A stretch of DNA of 34,975 nt from JBDKVA01 sp039679375 (GTDB taxonomy: Bacteria; Bacillota; Clostridia; Acetivibrionales; DTU013): contig JBDKVA010000032.1 of NCBI GenBank assembly GCA_039679375.1, positions 1 through 34,975 of the forward strand. The letters are read 5' to 3'. The translations under genes were made by a program, and so were the position numbers. This document shows, piece after piece, positions 1 to 8,004 of the stretch. How positions within the stretch are numbered: the first letter of the stretch is position 1; every line of letters begins with the position of its first letter. Under the pieces are notes generated by a model. It was not told the origin of the DNA, ran no database searches, and was given only the letters and a program-made list of their open reading frames with translations.

Positions 1-2
1 AA

Positions 3-350
3 CGCAGGATTGATGTATCTCAACTCAACGAACTCGCGCCAGCGCAAAAGCAGAAATTAAGGGAATGGTGGAAACCACAGCCGGGTGATTTTTATTGTTC
101 GCCTTGCAACGACGGCACATTACAACCTTATGGCTGTTATTGGTGGCATAATGATGAAATAGAAAGGCCAACGGCAATTCCTCTGCTTGATATAGGGCAG
201 ATGATTGAAATGCTACAAGAAAAGCAACCAGACATAGCTATCGAACGGAGTTTAGGCATTGAGTACGGTTGGAATACCGAACATTACCGAGCTTTTGAAC
301 TTGCAGACGTACTTTGGATTGCTGTAAAGGAGGTTCTAACCCATGATTAA
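3..350 (+). CDS. Phage protein of unknown function, 5' end outside window
   Basis: An open frame runs from the window edge (frame 3) to TAA at 348-350. It gives 115 visible residues with the start missing. The visible part has a WWKPQPGDFYC segment and a CxxC pair, then a Trp/Tyr-rich stretch (YGCYWWHNDEIE) and a helical acidic C-terminus. Short proteins with a WWKP.xGD motif recur in Bacillota phage genomes without known function; that is from memory. It is not a terminase: no Walker or nuclease motif is visible. Its stop overlaps the next ATG at 343 by 8 nt, so the two are translationally coupled, and that gene's ribosome-binding site (AAAGGAGG, 326-333) lies inside this frame. Confidence 0.7.
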   Translation, partial: RRIDVSQLNELAPAQKQKLREWWKPQPGDFYCSPCNDGTLQPYGCYWWHNDEIERPTAIPLLDIGQMIEMLQEKQPDIAIERSLGIEYGWNTEHYRAFELADVLWIAVKEVLTHD

Positions 351-567
351 CCTGCTCTATATTATCCTATTCCTTCTTTCCAACTACATAGCCATTGTCT
401 ATGGCATACGGCTCGGCAAAGCCATGCAGAAGGATATTCCACCTGTGCCGATAGAACCCGTCACAAATGCCGTTAAGCGAGCGTACAAGGCGATAAAGAG
501 TAAAACACATAAATCGTATTTGCAGAAGAAAGCAGAAAAGAAACCACCGGAAAGTATATGGGACTAG
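343..567 (+). CDS. Small single-span membrane protein
   Basis: 74 residues. Residues 2-22 form one hydrophobic helix (LLYIILFLLSNYIAIVYGI). A short Pro-rich linker and a strongly basic Lys-rich cytoplasmic-type tail follow. The start is ATG at 343, with AAAGGAGG nine bases upstream. It overlaps the preceding gene by 8 nt and runs past the start region of the next, so it belongs to one tightly packed operon. I do not recognise a family. The topology (N-terminal anchor, basic tail) would suit a membrane-associated phage accessory peptide, but no role can be assigned. Confidence 0.65.
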   Translation: MINLLYIILFLLSNYIAIVYGIRLGKAMQKDIPPVPIEPVTNAVKRAYKAIKSKTHKSYLQKKAEKKPPESIWD

Positions 568-575
568 GGGGCAAT

Positions 576-1154
576 ATGAAAAAGTATTTGAGACATTTCA
601 AAACAATAACAGCACATAAATGGCACGTTATGAAAGCCTGCTTCAAAGTTGGATTGTATTGGCAAGGCATAACACACGACTTGAGCAAGCATTCACCAAT
701 AGAATTTTTCACAAGTGCAAGATATTTTCAAGGCAACAAATCACCGATAGATGCGGAGAAAATTGAAAATGGTTATTCTCTCGCATGGCAAAATCATAAA
801 GCCAGAAACAAGCACCATTGGCATTATTGGACTGACTTTGAAAACGGCGAATTGGTTATTATCAAAATGCCAGCTAAGTATGTTGCCGAAATGCTTTGTG
901 ATTGGGTGGGCGCAGGAAAGGCTTATAACAAATCTGCATGGACAATAAAATCATTTAAAAACTGGTACGCCCAAAACAGAGATATTTATCATCTGTATAC
1001 GAGTACAAGAGCGTACATTGATATGTTGATGAAGCACGTCATAGACGAAAAAGACCTGTATGACAATTGGATTTCGGTCAAAAGAATACAAAGCAATTAT
1101 ACCCAGGATTTATGCGAAGGTTGCGCTTATCAACAGAGGTATAAATTAGTTTAG
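576..1154 (+). CDS. DUF5662-like protein
   Basis: 192 residues. The N-terminal half carries the pattern I associate with DUF5662: HFKTITAHKWHV, then CFKVGLYWQGITHDLSKHSP and a later NHKARNKHHWHYW. The conserved His/Asp cluster (THDLSKHSP and NKHHWHYW) suggests a metal-binding or hydrolase-like fold, but the family's function is not established. I chose ATG 576 over the in-frame ATG at 558 because AGGGGG (565-570) sits at the right distance from 576 only. It lies between two small membrane proteins in the packed operon before the portal gene. Family assignment is from memory. Confidence 0.75.
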   Translation: MKKYLRHFKTITAHKWHVMKACFKVGLYWQGITHDLSKHSPIEFFTSARYFQGNKSPIDAEKIENGYSLAWQNHKARNKHHWHYWTDFENGELVIIKMPAKYVAEMLCDWVGAGKAYNKSAWTIKSFKNWYAQNRDIYHLYTSTRAYIDMLMKHVIDEKDLYDNWISVKRIQSNYTQDLCEGCAYQQRYKLV

Positions 1155-1164
1155 GAGGTCACAC

Positions 1165-1431
1165 ATGGATTGGATAGTTTGCCTATTAATCGTCTCATCT
1201 ATGGCGCTTGTGTTTGCGGATGTCGAGCGAAGCAAGAGGAACAGAGAACAGGAATATCAAAAAGAATCAGACGATTTTCATCAACAATTAGAAGCGAAGG
1301 TTAAGAGAATTACTGATGAAAATAATCAACGGCAAGAGGAATGGAGAAAAAGGATAAACGAGCAAAGAGAAAAAATAGATGAAGAGTTGAGAAAATGCGG
1401 GAGGTCATATGCCAACAAAGGAACAGATTGA
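1165..1431 (+). CDS. Small membrane-anchored coiled-coil protein
   Basis: 88 residues. Residues 3-19 are a hydrophobic anchor (WIVCLLIVSSMALVFA). The rest is highly charged and helical (Glu/Lys/Arg/Gln-rich, about residues 22-80), reading as a long coiled coil. TTAGGAGG lies eight bases before ATG 1165. The 3' end overlaps the next gene (start 1409) by 23 nt. The one-TM plus coiled-coil layout resembles phage i-spanin or superinfection-exclusion type peptides, but the lysis cassette is 25 kb away, so no function is claimed. Confidence 0.65.
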   Translation: MDWIVCLLIVSSMALVFADVERSKRNREQEYQKESDDFHQQLEAKVKRITDENNQRQEEWRKRINEQREKIDEELRKCGRSYANKGTD

Positions 1432-1837
1432 GCAGATAATAAGGGAATTGCAGAAAATCCTTCACCTTCAAGATTGGCAGATTACACTTTACCTTGTCTG
1501 CCAATACGAAATGAAAGACATTATGAAAGTTGATCACTATAACCATATCGGATGCTGTAAGCGTTTCCCCAACCAAAAAGAAGCGCAAATAAGCTTAAAT
1601 ATCGACCATTCAAGAATTGAAGAATGCTGGTACAGTACAGTTATGCACGAAATGTTGCATATCCATACTTGCGTACTGGATGACATTGTACAGAATATTA
1701 CAGATAATTGCGGCTTTGAACGGAAACATTTTTTCTATGAATCAGAAACATTGAATTGCAGCATTGAGAAGATAATTAATGGAATTTATCCCGTATCAAA
1801 CTTTGACCATATATTGAAGCCTGACACAGCGAAATAA
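1409..1837 (+). CDS. HExxH zincin-like protein
   Basis: 142 residues. Residues around 87-95 read VMHEMLHIH, an HExxH zinc-metalloprotease signature with an extra His. A preceding helix (KILHLQDWQITLYLV) and mixed strands match the compact SprT/WSS1-like or toxin-type zincins often found in phages. The Cys pair in IGCCKRF is of unclear role. Start ATG 1409 has GGGAGGTCAT directly upstream inside the previous gene. It is the last gene before the candidate late promoter at 1837 and the portal gene. Peptidase activity is inferred from one motif; a structural, non-catalytic role is possible. Confidence 0.6.
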   Translation: MPTKEQIEQIIRELQKILHLQDWQITLYLVCQYEMKDIMKVDHYNHIGCCKRFPNQKEAQISLNIDHSRIEECWYSTVMHEMLHIHTCVLDDIVQNITDNCGFERKHFFYESETLNCSIEKIINGIYPVSNFDHILKPDTAK

Positions 1838-1862
1838 GAACTCCTGTTTTCCGTAGTACAAT
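1837..1862 (+). promoter_or_regulatory. Candidate phage late promoter L1 (before portal)
   Basis: AGAACTCC begins at 1837 and TACAAT occupies 1857-1862, exactly 20 bp apart as in the other five copies (4191, 10632, 17294, 18542, 26556). TTTTCCGT between them is shared with the 10632 copy, and nearly so with 18542. It starts inside the stop region of the HExxH gene and leaves about 23 nt of leader before the portal ribosome-binding site. No TTGACA-like -35 is present. Promoter function is inferred. Confidence 0.55.
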
Positions 1863-1891
1863 TATGGTAGAGAGCAATACAGGAGGTACAA

Positions 1892-3997
1892 ATGAGCATA
1901 TTCGGAAAGAAAACTGAAAAAGTGGAAGAAAAGAAGCCTATAGGTTCACCCCATAACACGCAAGCCGAAAATGAGCTGCTCTGTGAGATAGACAATAAAC
2001 AGACATACGCAGAAGGCGGCGAACGGCGCAAGATTGAAGTGTGCTGGGATGATGAATATAAAATATGTCAGGGCGGCGGTCAACAGTGGGACACATCAAA
2101 AGCGCCACGTTCTGAAAGAGGCAAGAAGCGCAATTTCAACAGCGAAGATAATTTTGTACATCCAACGATTCAGAATATGCTTGCGCCGTTTTCAACCGCT
2201 CCGTCAATGGAAGCGTCAGGCGTAGAACCTGGCGACGATTCAGCGGCGGAGATAGTAAGCGACTTGATAGCTCATGTATTTTATCAGAATAAATTCCCTG
2301 AACAGTACGATAAAATCTGTACGCAGATGGTCAAGTACGGCCCGGTGATCGGATATGTCCCGTGGGATCAACATTGGATAGGTGGCAGTGGCCCTAATCG
2401 ATGGGTAGGCGAAATCAGGACTTCATTCATGGATAGAAGAAAATTCTATTCCGACCCTGCCATATTGAACCTTGAAGAACGCTTGCAGGAATGCTCATTC
2501 ATCAACATTGTAGAGCGTAAAAAATTACAGTGGTTTGCGGATACATGGCCTGAGAAGGGCAAATATGTAATCGAGGATTCGGAAGGGATAATTGAAGGAC
2601 AAGAGAATGAAGGGACAGACCCGCAGCAAGCCGCATTAATAACCCACTTCCATAAAGGATTGCCTAAATTTGTATCGGACGAATGGAAACAAATATTCCT
2701 TGAAAAAGCGCAGGAAGCCGAACAAGTCAGTTTATTGCCATATTACGCAAAGGATTTACGCGATATGGCGGCAGGCACGTTAAAGGGTGTGCATTGCGCA
2801 TTCAAAGCTAATACTATCCTGCTTGATTATATCCCGTACATATATGACGATGGGCTATACCCGTTTGTGTACAAGGTGTTATATACCGACGAAAAGCAAC
2901 CGTGGGGCATGGGCGAAATACGAAACGTCATAAGTCCTCAGATCAATCACAATAAAGCTGATGAAATCGAACTTGGCGCAATGCTCGGTCAAGGCTTGGG
3001 CGGAGCATATTACGATAAAGGCTCAATTTCAGAAACTCAAAAAGATGAAATACTGGACAGCATGGCAAAGGCTAACGCATGGAACGAGGTAAACAACGCA
3101 AATGGAATCCATGAGAAAAAAGCCGTACAAGTCCCATCGTCTATCACGAATTACAAGGACAGTAAGAAAAATATTATCGACACGGTAAGCGGAAATACGG
3201 CCATCATGCAAGGTATATCACCTGGAGCAAACGTGCCGTATTCGACCATAGCCGAACTTGGCGCAAGGGCAGATGCAAGGACGCGGCATAAAGCGAAGGT
3301 GCTTGAACGGTTCATGATTGAGTTTACACAGCTCATTATAAATCGTATAGTACAGTTCTACACGGTTGAACGCAAGTACCGCATACTTGGCGACAGGCAG
3401 GTTCAAAAAGCACAGGAGGACGCATACAAGACACTCCAACAGATTGCAAGCATGCCAGCCGGAACACCACCGGAACAGCAGATACAGGCTATCATCGACC
3501 TGCTTATGAGAATTAAACAGCAACAGGACAAACCAAAAACAGGGATATTCAAGCGTGAAATGCTTGTCAGAACATGGGATAGGGAATACATGTCAACCGT
3601 TGATGAATACGGTAACGAGATTAAGAAACCGATGAAAGAGGAATTTGTTCCTGAGTTTGACCTTAGAGCAAAGATAATGGATGAAAGACCGACTGATAGG
3701 AATTATTATACTTCGCTCGCAACACAGCTATTGGGTTCAGCTTTAGGCATACGTGCGTTTTGGCGTACGCTCGATGAAGGAAAGTTCCCACCCGTCAATG
3801 AAATATTACAAGAGCTTGACGAGATGCGGCAGGCACAGGCACAGGCAGCGCAGCAACAACAGCAAACCATGATACAATCAAAGCAGCAGGAGAAGGAACA
3901 GGACAAACAGGCAAGCCTTGAAAAGATAGCATTGCAGAATCAGAGCATGGAGAAGCAAGTTGCAATGTCGGCAATGGCGAAAGCGGGTGCAAGATGA
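1892..3997 (+). CDS. Phage portal protein
   Basis: 701 residues, the dodecameric ring at the head vertex through which DNA enters and leaves and to which the neck attaches. Length, position (first large gene, followed by scaffold and capsid) and character fit the P22/podovirus-type portal. An N-terminal charged tail is followed by an alpha/beta wing with many Trp/Tyr (YVPWDQHWIGG), the ITNYKDSKKN to EFTQLIINRIVQFY stem-like helices around residues 410-490, and a Gln/Ala/Lys coiled C-terminal barrel-like tail (about 640-701). CAGGAGG precedes ATG 1892. Its last codons overlap the next gene by 4 nt (ATGA). No terminase gene is seen next to it in the window. Assignment is by context plus general resemblance. 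Confidence 0.82.
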   Translation: MSIFGKKTEKVEEKKPIGSPHNTQAENELLCEIDNKQTYAEGGERRKIEVCWDDEYKICQGGGQQWDTSKAPRSERGKKRNFNSEDNFVHPTIQNMLAPFSTAPSMEASGVEPGDDSAAEIVSDLIAHVFYQNKFPEQYDKICTQMVKYGPVIGYVPWDQHWIGGSGPNRWVGEIRTSFMDRRKFYSDPAILNLEERLQECSFINIVERKKLQWFADTWPEKGKYVIEDSEGIIEGQENEGTDPQQAALITHFHKGLPKFVSDEWKQIFLEKAQEAEQVSLLPYYAKDLRDMAAGTLKGVHCAFKANTILLDYIPYIYDDGLYPFVYKVLYTDEKQPWGMGEIRNVISPQINHNKADEIELGAMLGQGLGGAYYDKGSISETQKDEILDSMAKANAWNEVNNANGIHEKKAVQVPSSITNYKDSKKNIIDTVSGNTAIMQGISPGANVPYSTIAELGARADARTRHKAKVLERFMIEFTQLIINRIVQFYTVERKYRILGDRQVQKAQEDAYKTLQQIASMPAGTPPEQQIQAIIDLLMRIKQQQDKPKTGIFKREMLVRTWDREYMSTVDEYGNEIKKPMKEEFVPEFDLRAKIMDERPTDRNYYTSLATQLLGSALGIRAFWRTLDEGKFPPVNEILQELDEMRQAQAQAAQQQQQTMIQSKQQEKEQDKQASLEKIALQNQSMEKQVAMSAMAKAGAR

Positions 3998-4182
3998 ACG
4001 AGAACGATAATGCAGTTAAGGCGATTATTGGCGATAGGGCAATATTCTGTTCAAAATGCGGTCACAAGATAGCGGCTACAGCAGGATTGAAACATGGATT
4101 AGGTAACGGGACAATCTATCTTGTCTGCAAGCACAAGCAAGGTTCATTGAAGTGCAGAACGGTAAATCAGATAGACTTGTAA
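3994..4182 (+). CDS. Zinc-ribbon peptide, Com-like
   Basis: 62 residues with CSKCGHK at about residues 19-25 and a second half-site (VCKHKQGSLKCR) near the C-terminus, giving a C-x2-C...C-x8-C ribbon. The ending KCRTVNQID resembles the CPRCKTxN ending of Com-type zinc fingers of Mu-like phages, which bind RNA or DNA. That similarity is from memory and weak. It starts by ATGA overlap with the portal stop, so its output is coupled to the portal. A role as regulator or portal-associated peptide is speculation. Confidence 0.65.
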   Translation: MNENDNAVKAIIGDRAIFCSKCGHKIAATAGLKHGLGNGTIYLVCKHKQGSLKCRTVNQIDL

Positions 4183-4190
4183 GCGAGAAA

Positions 4191-4216
4191 AGAAGTAATA
4201 AAAAACGTGGTATAGT
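4191..4216 (+). promoter_or_regulatory. Candidate phage late promoter L2 (before scaffold), divergent copy
   Basis: AGAAGT starts at 4191 and TATAGT fills 4211-4216, with CGTGG immediately before it (extended -10 TGG). Spacing between AGA and the hexamer is the same 20 bp as in the other copies, but the middle is A-rich instead of TTTTCC. A U-tailed stem-loop (4254-4306) lies downstream, before the scaffold gene. Confidence 0.4.
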
Positions 4217-4253
4217 TGAATTAAGGACAATTGAATAGCAAGAAAAACTGCTT

Positions 4254-4306
4254 TAAGCGGTTATTTTGGATTGGTTAAGCCATTCCTTGATAGCCGCTTT
4301 TTTATT
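4254..4306 (+). terminator. Nested stem-loop with U-tract (terminator or attenuator)
   Basis: AAGCGGTTA near 4255 pairs with TAGCCGCTT (4291-4299), with one G-U pair. The loop holds a second stem, GGATTGG/CCATTCC with one mismatch. TTTTTATTT follows. It can end the portal/zinc-ribbon transcript. Because the candidate promoter at 4191-4216 lies upstream, it could also act as a leader attenuator for the scaffold and capsid genes. The 192-nt gap 4183-4374 holds nothing else I can identify except the scaffold ribosome-binding site. Confidence 0.6.
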
Positions 4307-4374
4307 TGGAATCTTACCGGGACACCACCGGATGATTAATATAAACTGCCGAAACCAGGCAGGGAGGAAAGCAC

Positions 4375-5322
4375 ATGATTAAGCACATTAACCTTCAATT
4401 ATTCGCAGAGGGAGACACCATCCCGGACGAAAAGAAGGAAACGAACATTGACAAAAATCTGGAAACCTTCTCTATACGTTCAGCATTTGGACTTGAACCA
4501 AAGAAAGAACCGGAGAAGAAACCAGAAGAAAAGAAACCTGACGAAAAGCCCATTGAACCGGCAAAGGAACCAATCAAGGAACCTGAAAAGGATCCAAAAA
4601 AGGAACCCGTGAAAGAGCCTGTCAAGGAACCGGATGAGGACGAGGAAGTAGTATACCTCGGCAAAACGGTTAAAGTGAAGGACTTGCCAAAGGAAGAACG
4701 CAAGGCGTATCTCCAGAAGGGCATGAACTACGACAGGATAAAGGAAAAAGCTGACACAGCCAATGCAACTCTATTGAGGATTGCAAAGCTGGAGGGGTTC
4801 AAGACGGTGGATGAATACCTTACAGAGCTTAATACCCGCGAAAAGGTTAAAGTTGCTGAACAGGTGGAAGAAGCGGCAGGCGACCCGGATAAGATTGACG
4901 AGATTGTTCGCAATCACCCGGAAGTAGTCAGGACGAGAGAGGAACGGCAGAAATTGGAGTTTGACCGCAAAGTAGATGAACTGAGGAAAGATCGGTTCTT
5001 CAAAGAACTTGAACCGCAATTCAATGCTTTGATGGAGGCAAATCCAAAGACTCAGCCGGAATTGGTTTACAAGATAGTACGAAGCGACTATCTGACACCT
5101 GAGAAAATTGCAGAACTCATAACAAAAGAGAAGGAATCAGCAGAGAAGAAAGTTATTGCTGATGTACACGACAAGGAGCGGAGGGCAGCTCCAAAAGGCG
5201 GAGACACGGACGATGGGAAAGAGGTAGTACGCCCGACTTCGGTTATGAGTGAAATGGCAAGAGCATTTGGTGTTTCTGCTAATAAAGTGGCTCAAAGAAT
5301 TGCAAATACAAAGAAAAGGTAA
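4375..5322 (+). CDS. Head scaffolding protein
   Basis: 315 residues. It begins MIKHINLQLFAEGD; the INLQLFAEG segment is a hallmark N-terminus of many Bacillota phage scaffold and capsid proteins (from memory). Residues about 42-90 are a low-complexity run of KEPxKKP/EEKKP repeats. The rest is predicted helical and highly charged, ending in a basic helix-rich tail (ANKVAQRIANTKKR), as expected for an internal scaffold that binds the capsid protein by its C-terminus. AGGGAGGAAAG precedes ATG 4375. Position between portal and capsid agrees. No protease gene is visible nearby, so the scaffold may leave intact, as in P22, rather than by cleavage. Confidence 0.8.
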   Translation: MIKHINLQLFAEGDTIPDEKKETNIDKNLETFSIRSAFGLEPKKEPEKKPEEKKPDEKPIEPAKEPIKEPEKDPKKEPVKEPVKEPDEDEEVVYLGKTVKVKDLPKEERKAYLQKGMNYDRIKEKADTANATLLRIAKLEGFKTVDEYLTELNTREKVKVAEQVEEAAGDPDKIDEIVRNHPEVVRTREERQKLEFDRKVDELRKDRFFKELEPQFNALMEANPKTQPELVYKIVRSDYLTPEKIAELITKEKESAEKKVIADVHDKERRAAPKGGDTDDGKEVVRPTSVMSEMARAFGVSANKVAQRIANTKKR

Positions 5323-5338
5323 AAGGAGTTGATTTTAA

Positions 5339-6004
5339 ATGTTTGAATGGGCATATGACATGAACGGTTCAAAGGTGCCGTTTATAAAGCATTTGTACAT
5401 CCCCGCAGCGACTGCAATAGAACAGGGAGAAGTTGTGCTGTTCACACCAGGTACAGGCGTAGCGGTAGTTGCAGGTACAGACCTTGATGATCCGTCCATT
5501 GGTGTAGCAGTGTACGCACATACAGCCAATAGCGGAACGTCTATCCCTGTTTCTGTATCACCCACAGCGGTATACAGGCATAGGTGCAACAACATCATAA
5601 CCGCCACAGGAGGCAGCACGACTACGTTTGTGTGTGCTGGTTTACTTCCTCAGACAGACGACCTGTGGAATGGCGGCATGTTGGAAGTTGTAACATGTGC
5701 GGCCGACAGTTCCCTTATTGGTAAAAAAATCCCGATCACTGATTCAACAGGCAACACCGGAACACTGACATTCGATACACAGCCGGCGGCTTTTGCGGCA
5801 GGCGATACAGCGAAACTTTGCCCGGGACCTCTGGCACTTACAACGCTGGTGTGGAACCTCGATGGCGATGGCACAAACATTGACTGGGATGCAATAGCGA
5901 CAGGCTCGGGCATAACCCTTGTTGATGTAGACCCCGCAAACATGAACGCATACTTCATGTTCAGGCTGCATCAGTTCGGCAATTACCCCAAAGCGCTTGA
6001 CTAA
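5339..6004 (+). CDS. Head decoration/stabilisation-like protein
   Basis: 221 residues rich in Gly, Ala, Thr and beta-formers, with few charges. The N-terminal third (IEQGEVVLFTPGTGVAVVAGTDLDDPSIGVAVYAH) reads like the small beta-barrel of DUF2190 or lambda gpD-type decoration proteins. The second half (VTCAADSSLIGKKIPITDSTGNTGTLTFD) looks like an added beta-sandwich. The ribosome-binding site AAAGGAG lies well upstream of ATG 5339. It sits directly between scaffold and major capsid genes, which supports an abundant head protein. The fold is inferred from composition and position; there is no firm family match. Confidence 0.6.
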   Translation: MFEWAYDMNGSKVPFIKHLYIPAATAIEQGEVVLFTPGTGVAVVAGTDLDDPSIGVAVYAHTANSGTSIPVSVSPTAVYRHRCNNIITATGGSTTTFVCAGLLPQTDDLWNGGMLEVVTCAADSSLIGKKIPITDSTGNTGTLTFDTQPAAFAAGDTAKLCPGPLALTTLVWNLDGDGTNIDWDAIATGSGITLVDVDPANMNAYFMFRLHQFGNYPKALD

Positions 6005-6040
6005 TGTAATGAAAATTGATTAAAAAGGAGTTGAAACATA

Positions 6041-6937
6041 ATGGGTATTATCACCACAGATATGATTGATGCCACCACCGCTGCGGTCTCCGAGTTTTGG
6101 GATCAGGGTATGGCACAGAAGGTTGACTTCAAAGCAAAGCTTTACAACGAGAAGCCCACCGATCTTTTGCAGGAAAACTTTCAGGGCATTGGAGCAATAG
6201 GGCAGATGTCTGACTGGAAGGGAACCGTAGATTATCAGCAATTCAATCTCGGCTTTAACAAAGGCTTTGTGCAGGCCAAAAAGAGCACAGGTTTGCAGTT
6301 TGATGAAAGGGTGTTCAGGTACAGAGAGTATTCGCAGCTTGAGGAAAAAACCGGATTACTGCTTGATTCCGTGTACAACACGCAGCAGGCATACGGCGCG
6401 GCTACGTTTGAGAATGCTTTCACAGCAGCATACGTTGGCCCCGATAATGTGTCTCTTTGTAACACAAGCCATCCTAACTCCCCCTCCGATGCAGCCGTCC
6501 AGAGCAACGTCGGAGCGCTTGACCTGACCATGCCTAACCTCTTGACGACATTCAAAAAAATGAGCCAGCTGAAAGACGACAAGGACAACCTGTTGTTCTT
6601 ACAACCGAACATGTTGATCACCGGTATCGAATATTGGGATGTTGCAAAGAAAATTTGCGGGCCTGATGCTAACGGCAAAGAACCCGGCACAGCAGACAAT
6701 GACCCTAACCTGATGCAGAAGGAACTTACATACTTTTACCATCCGTTCATCACGGGTAAGAAGTGGTTCCTTGTTGATAGCCAGCGCATGAAGAGAAGAC
6801 TGAAATGGTTCAACGGCAGAATACCTACGCCCGAACACCAGAACGATTTTGATACAGAAGCAATTAAGTACAAGATCGTTGGCGAATGGGTTGCAGGATG
6901 GACGAGTTGGGAATGGGTCTACGGAAACATAGCTTAA
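6041..6937 (+). CDS. Major capsid protein
   Basis: 298 residues. It follows scaffold and decoration genes and has the strongest Shine-Dalgarno of the region (AAAAAGGAG). An N-terminal arm and E-loop-like region (KVDFKAKLYNEKPTDLLQENFQGIGAIGQM), helical spine (EEKTGLLLDSVYNTQQAYG), A-domain segments (NLLFLQPNMLITGIEYWDVAKKI) and a closing beta strand (YKIVGEWVAGWTSWEWVYGN) are compatible with an HK97-fold subunit, closest in flavour to Mu gpT-type head proteins. No cleavage site for a prohead protease is evident. A UUCG-capped hairpin lies 11 nt after the stop. Confidence 0.78.
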   Translation: MGIITTDMIDATTAAVSEFWDQGMAQKVDFKAKLYNEKPTDLLQENFQGIGAIGQMSDWKGTVDYQQFNLGFNKGFVQAKKSTGLQFDERVFRYREYSQLEEKTGLLLDSVYNTQQAYGAATFENAFTAAYVGPDNVSLCNTSHPNSPSDAAVQSNVGALDLTMPNLLTTFKKMSQLKDDKDNLLFLQPNMLITGIEYWDVAKKICGPDANGKEPGTADNDPNLMQKELTYFYHPFITGKKWFLVDSQRMKRRLKWFNGRIPTPEHQNDFDTEAIKYKIVGEWVAGWTSWEWVYGNIA

Positions 6938-6948
6938 CAATGATAACT

Positions 6949-6966
6949 GGGGGGCTTCGGCTCCCC
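6949..6966 (+). other. UUCG-tetraloop hairpin after major capsid gene
   Basis: GGGGGGC (6949-6955), TTCG, GCTCCCC (6960-6966): a 7-bp stem with one G-U pair closed by a C(UUCG)G loop. No U-tract follows (TACTCTTGAAAGG), so it is more likely an mRNA 3'-stabilising or processing hairpin, or a weak terminator, setting capsid mRNA apart from downstream genes. Confidence 0.65.
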
Positions 6967-6990
6967 TACTCTTGAAAGGAGTTGTTATAA

Positions 6991-7950
6991 ATGGGTTATT
7001 CACATAACAGTGGATACTCCGCAGGCGAAAGTGGCTTTGCGGTAGGCAAAAGAGGTAGTGAGAAACAGGTAATTGATTCACTCGGTAGAATGTATCTTAA
7101 CTTTGAACCCGGCGCACAGTTCTTTGTTGATTCAGTTCATGGCAAAACTACCAATGATGGCTTGACATGGGCCACAGCGCTTGCAGGAATCGACGCAGCA
7201 GTAGGTAAATGTACCGCTAATCACGGCGATATAATTTGGGTAGCTCCGGGACACAATGAAGGTATAACCGCAGCAGCGGTGATTGACCTTGACGTTGCCG
7301 GAATATCCGTTATAGGACTTGGCACAGGTTCATTAAAGCCGACAATCGACTTTGACCATGCCGATGCAGGATTCGTTATCGGCGCTGACAATGTAACGGT
7401 TAAGAATATTCGTTTCCGTTGTTCGGTAACGGGTGTTAAGATCGGTGTTGCAATCGAAGCAGCCGTTGACAGCTATCAGATACTTGATTGCGATTTCGGA
7501 TGGGCAGAAGCGGCTGGCACAGATGAATTCCTGATCGCACTTAACATACTTGCGGGCTGCAACGATGGTCTTATCGAGGGCAATACATTTGCGGCAGGTG
7601 CGGCAGGTGCGGCGGTTGCGATTAAACTTGTCGGAGCTTCCGATAACATTATAATCCGCAAGAATCGTTTCACCGGAGCGTGTTCAACGGCCATGGTTAA
7701 CGGTATTACGACTCTCAGCACAGACCTGTTGATAGAAGATAACCTTTTCTATCAGGGCGCAACTGAACCGGCTATAGAACTCTTGACAGGTACAACCGGT
7801 ATCATCAGAGATAACTACATTGTGACGAACCTTGCGACCATGGTGGCTTCCATTGTGGCAGATGCTTGTTATCTGTTCCAGAACTATTACAACGAAGATG
7901 TGAACCCTGGAACCGGTGCATTAATCGGTACAGCTTCAGGAAACGATTAA
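6991..7950 (+). CDS. Right-handed beta-helix virion protein, likely head-associated
   Basis: 319 residues. After a Gly-rich N-terminus comes FFVDSVHGKTTNDGLTWATALAGIDAAV (about residues 44-71), a DUF1565/pectate-lyase-like opening. About ten rungs of short strands follow (GDIIWVAPG, ISVIGLG, VTVKNIRF, YQILDCDF, DGLIEGNTF, NIIIRKNRF, DLLIEDNLF, GIIRDNYI), the signature of a parallel beta-helix. No polysaccharide-lyase active site is obvious. It lies directly behind the capsid gene in the head module, unlike ordinary tailspikes, which suggests a head fibre or decoration. AAAGGAG precedes ATG 6991. Confidence 0.7.
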   Translation: MGYSHNSGYSAGESGFAVGKRGSEKQVIDSLGRMYLNFEPGAQFFVDSVHGKTTNDGLTWATALAGIDAAVGKCTANHGDIIWVAPGHNEGITAAAVIDLDVAGISVIGLGTGSLKPTIDFDHADAGFVIGADNVTVKNIRFRCSVTGVKIGVAIEAAVDSYQILDCDFGWAEAAGTDEFLIALNILAGCNDGLIEGNTFAAGAAGAAVAIKLVGASDNIIIRKNRFTGACSTAMVNGITTLSTDLLIEDNLFYQGATEPAIELLTGTTGIIRDNYIVTNLATMVASIVADACYLFQNYYNEDVNPGTGALIGTASGND

Positions 7951-7963
7951 CAATTGATATGGG

Positions 7964-7985
7964 GGCGGCTTAAAAACCGCCTTTC
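7964..7985 (+). other. Hairpin between virion genes, weak terminator-like
   Basis: GGCGG (7964-7968) and CCGCC (7977-7981) form a 5-bp stem with an 8-nt A-rich loop, followed by TTTC. It is too weak for a confident intrinsic terminator and may reduce read-through from the beta-helix gene into the small-protein genes. Confidence 0.4.
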
Positions 7986-8004
7986 ATGTTATGGAGGAAA
8001 TTAT

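Noticed and set aside
1..1900. Terminase genes expected upstream of the portal
   Set aside because: No Walker A/B or nuclease motif is seen in any frame here. They must lie left of the window if present.
4395..4724. Antisense Ser/Gly/Phe-rich frame over the scaffold repeats
   Set aside because: It is the mirror of the KEPxKKP low-complexity region and has no start signal.
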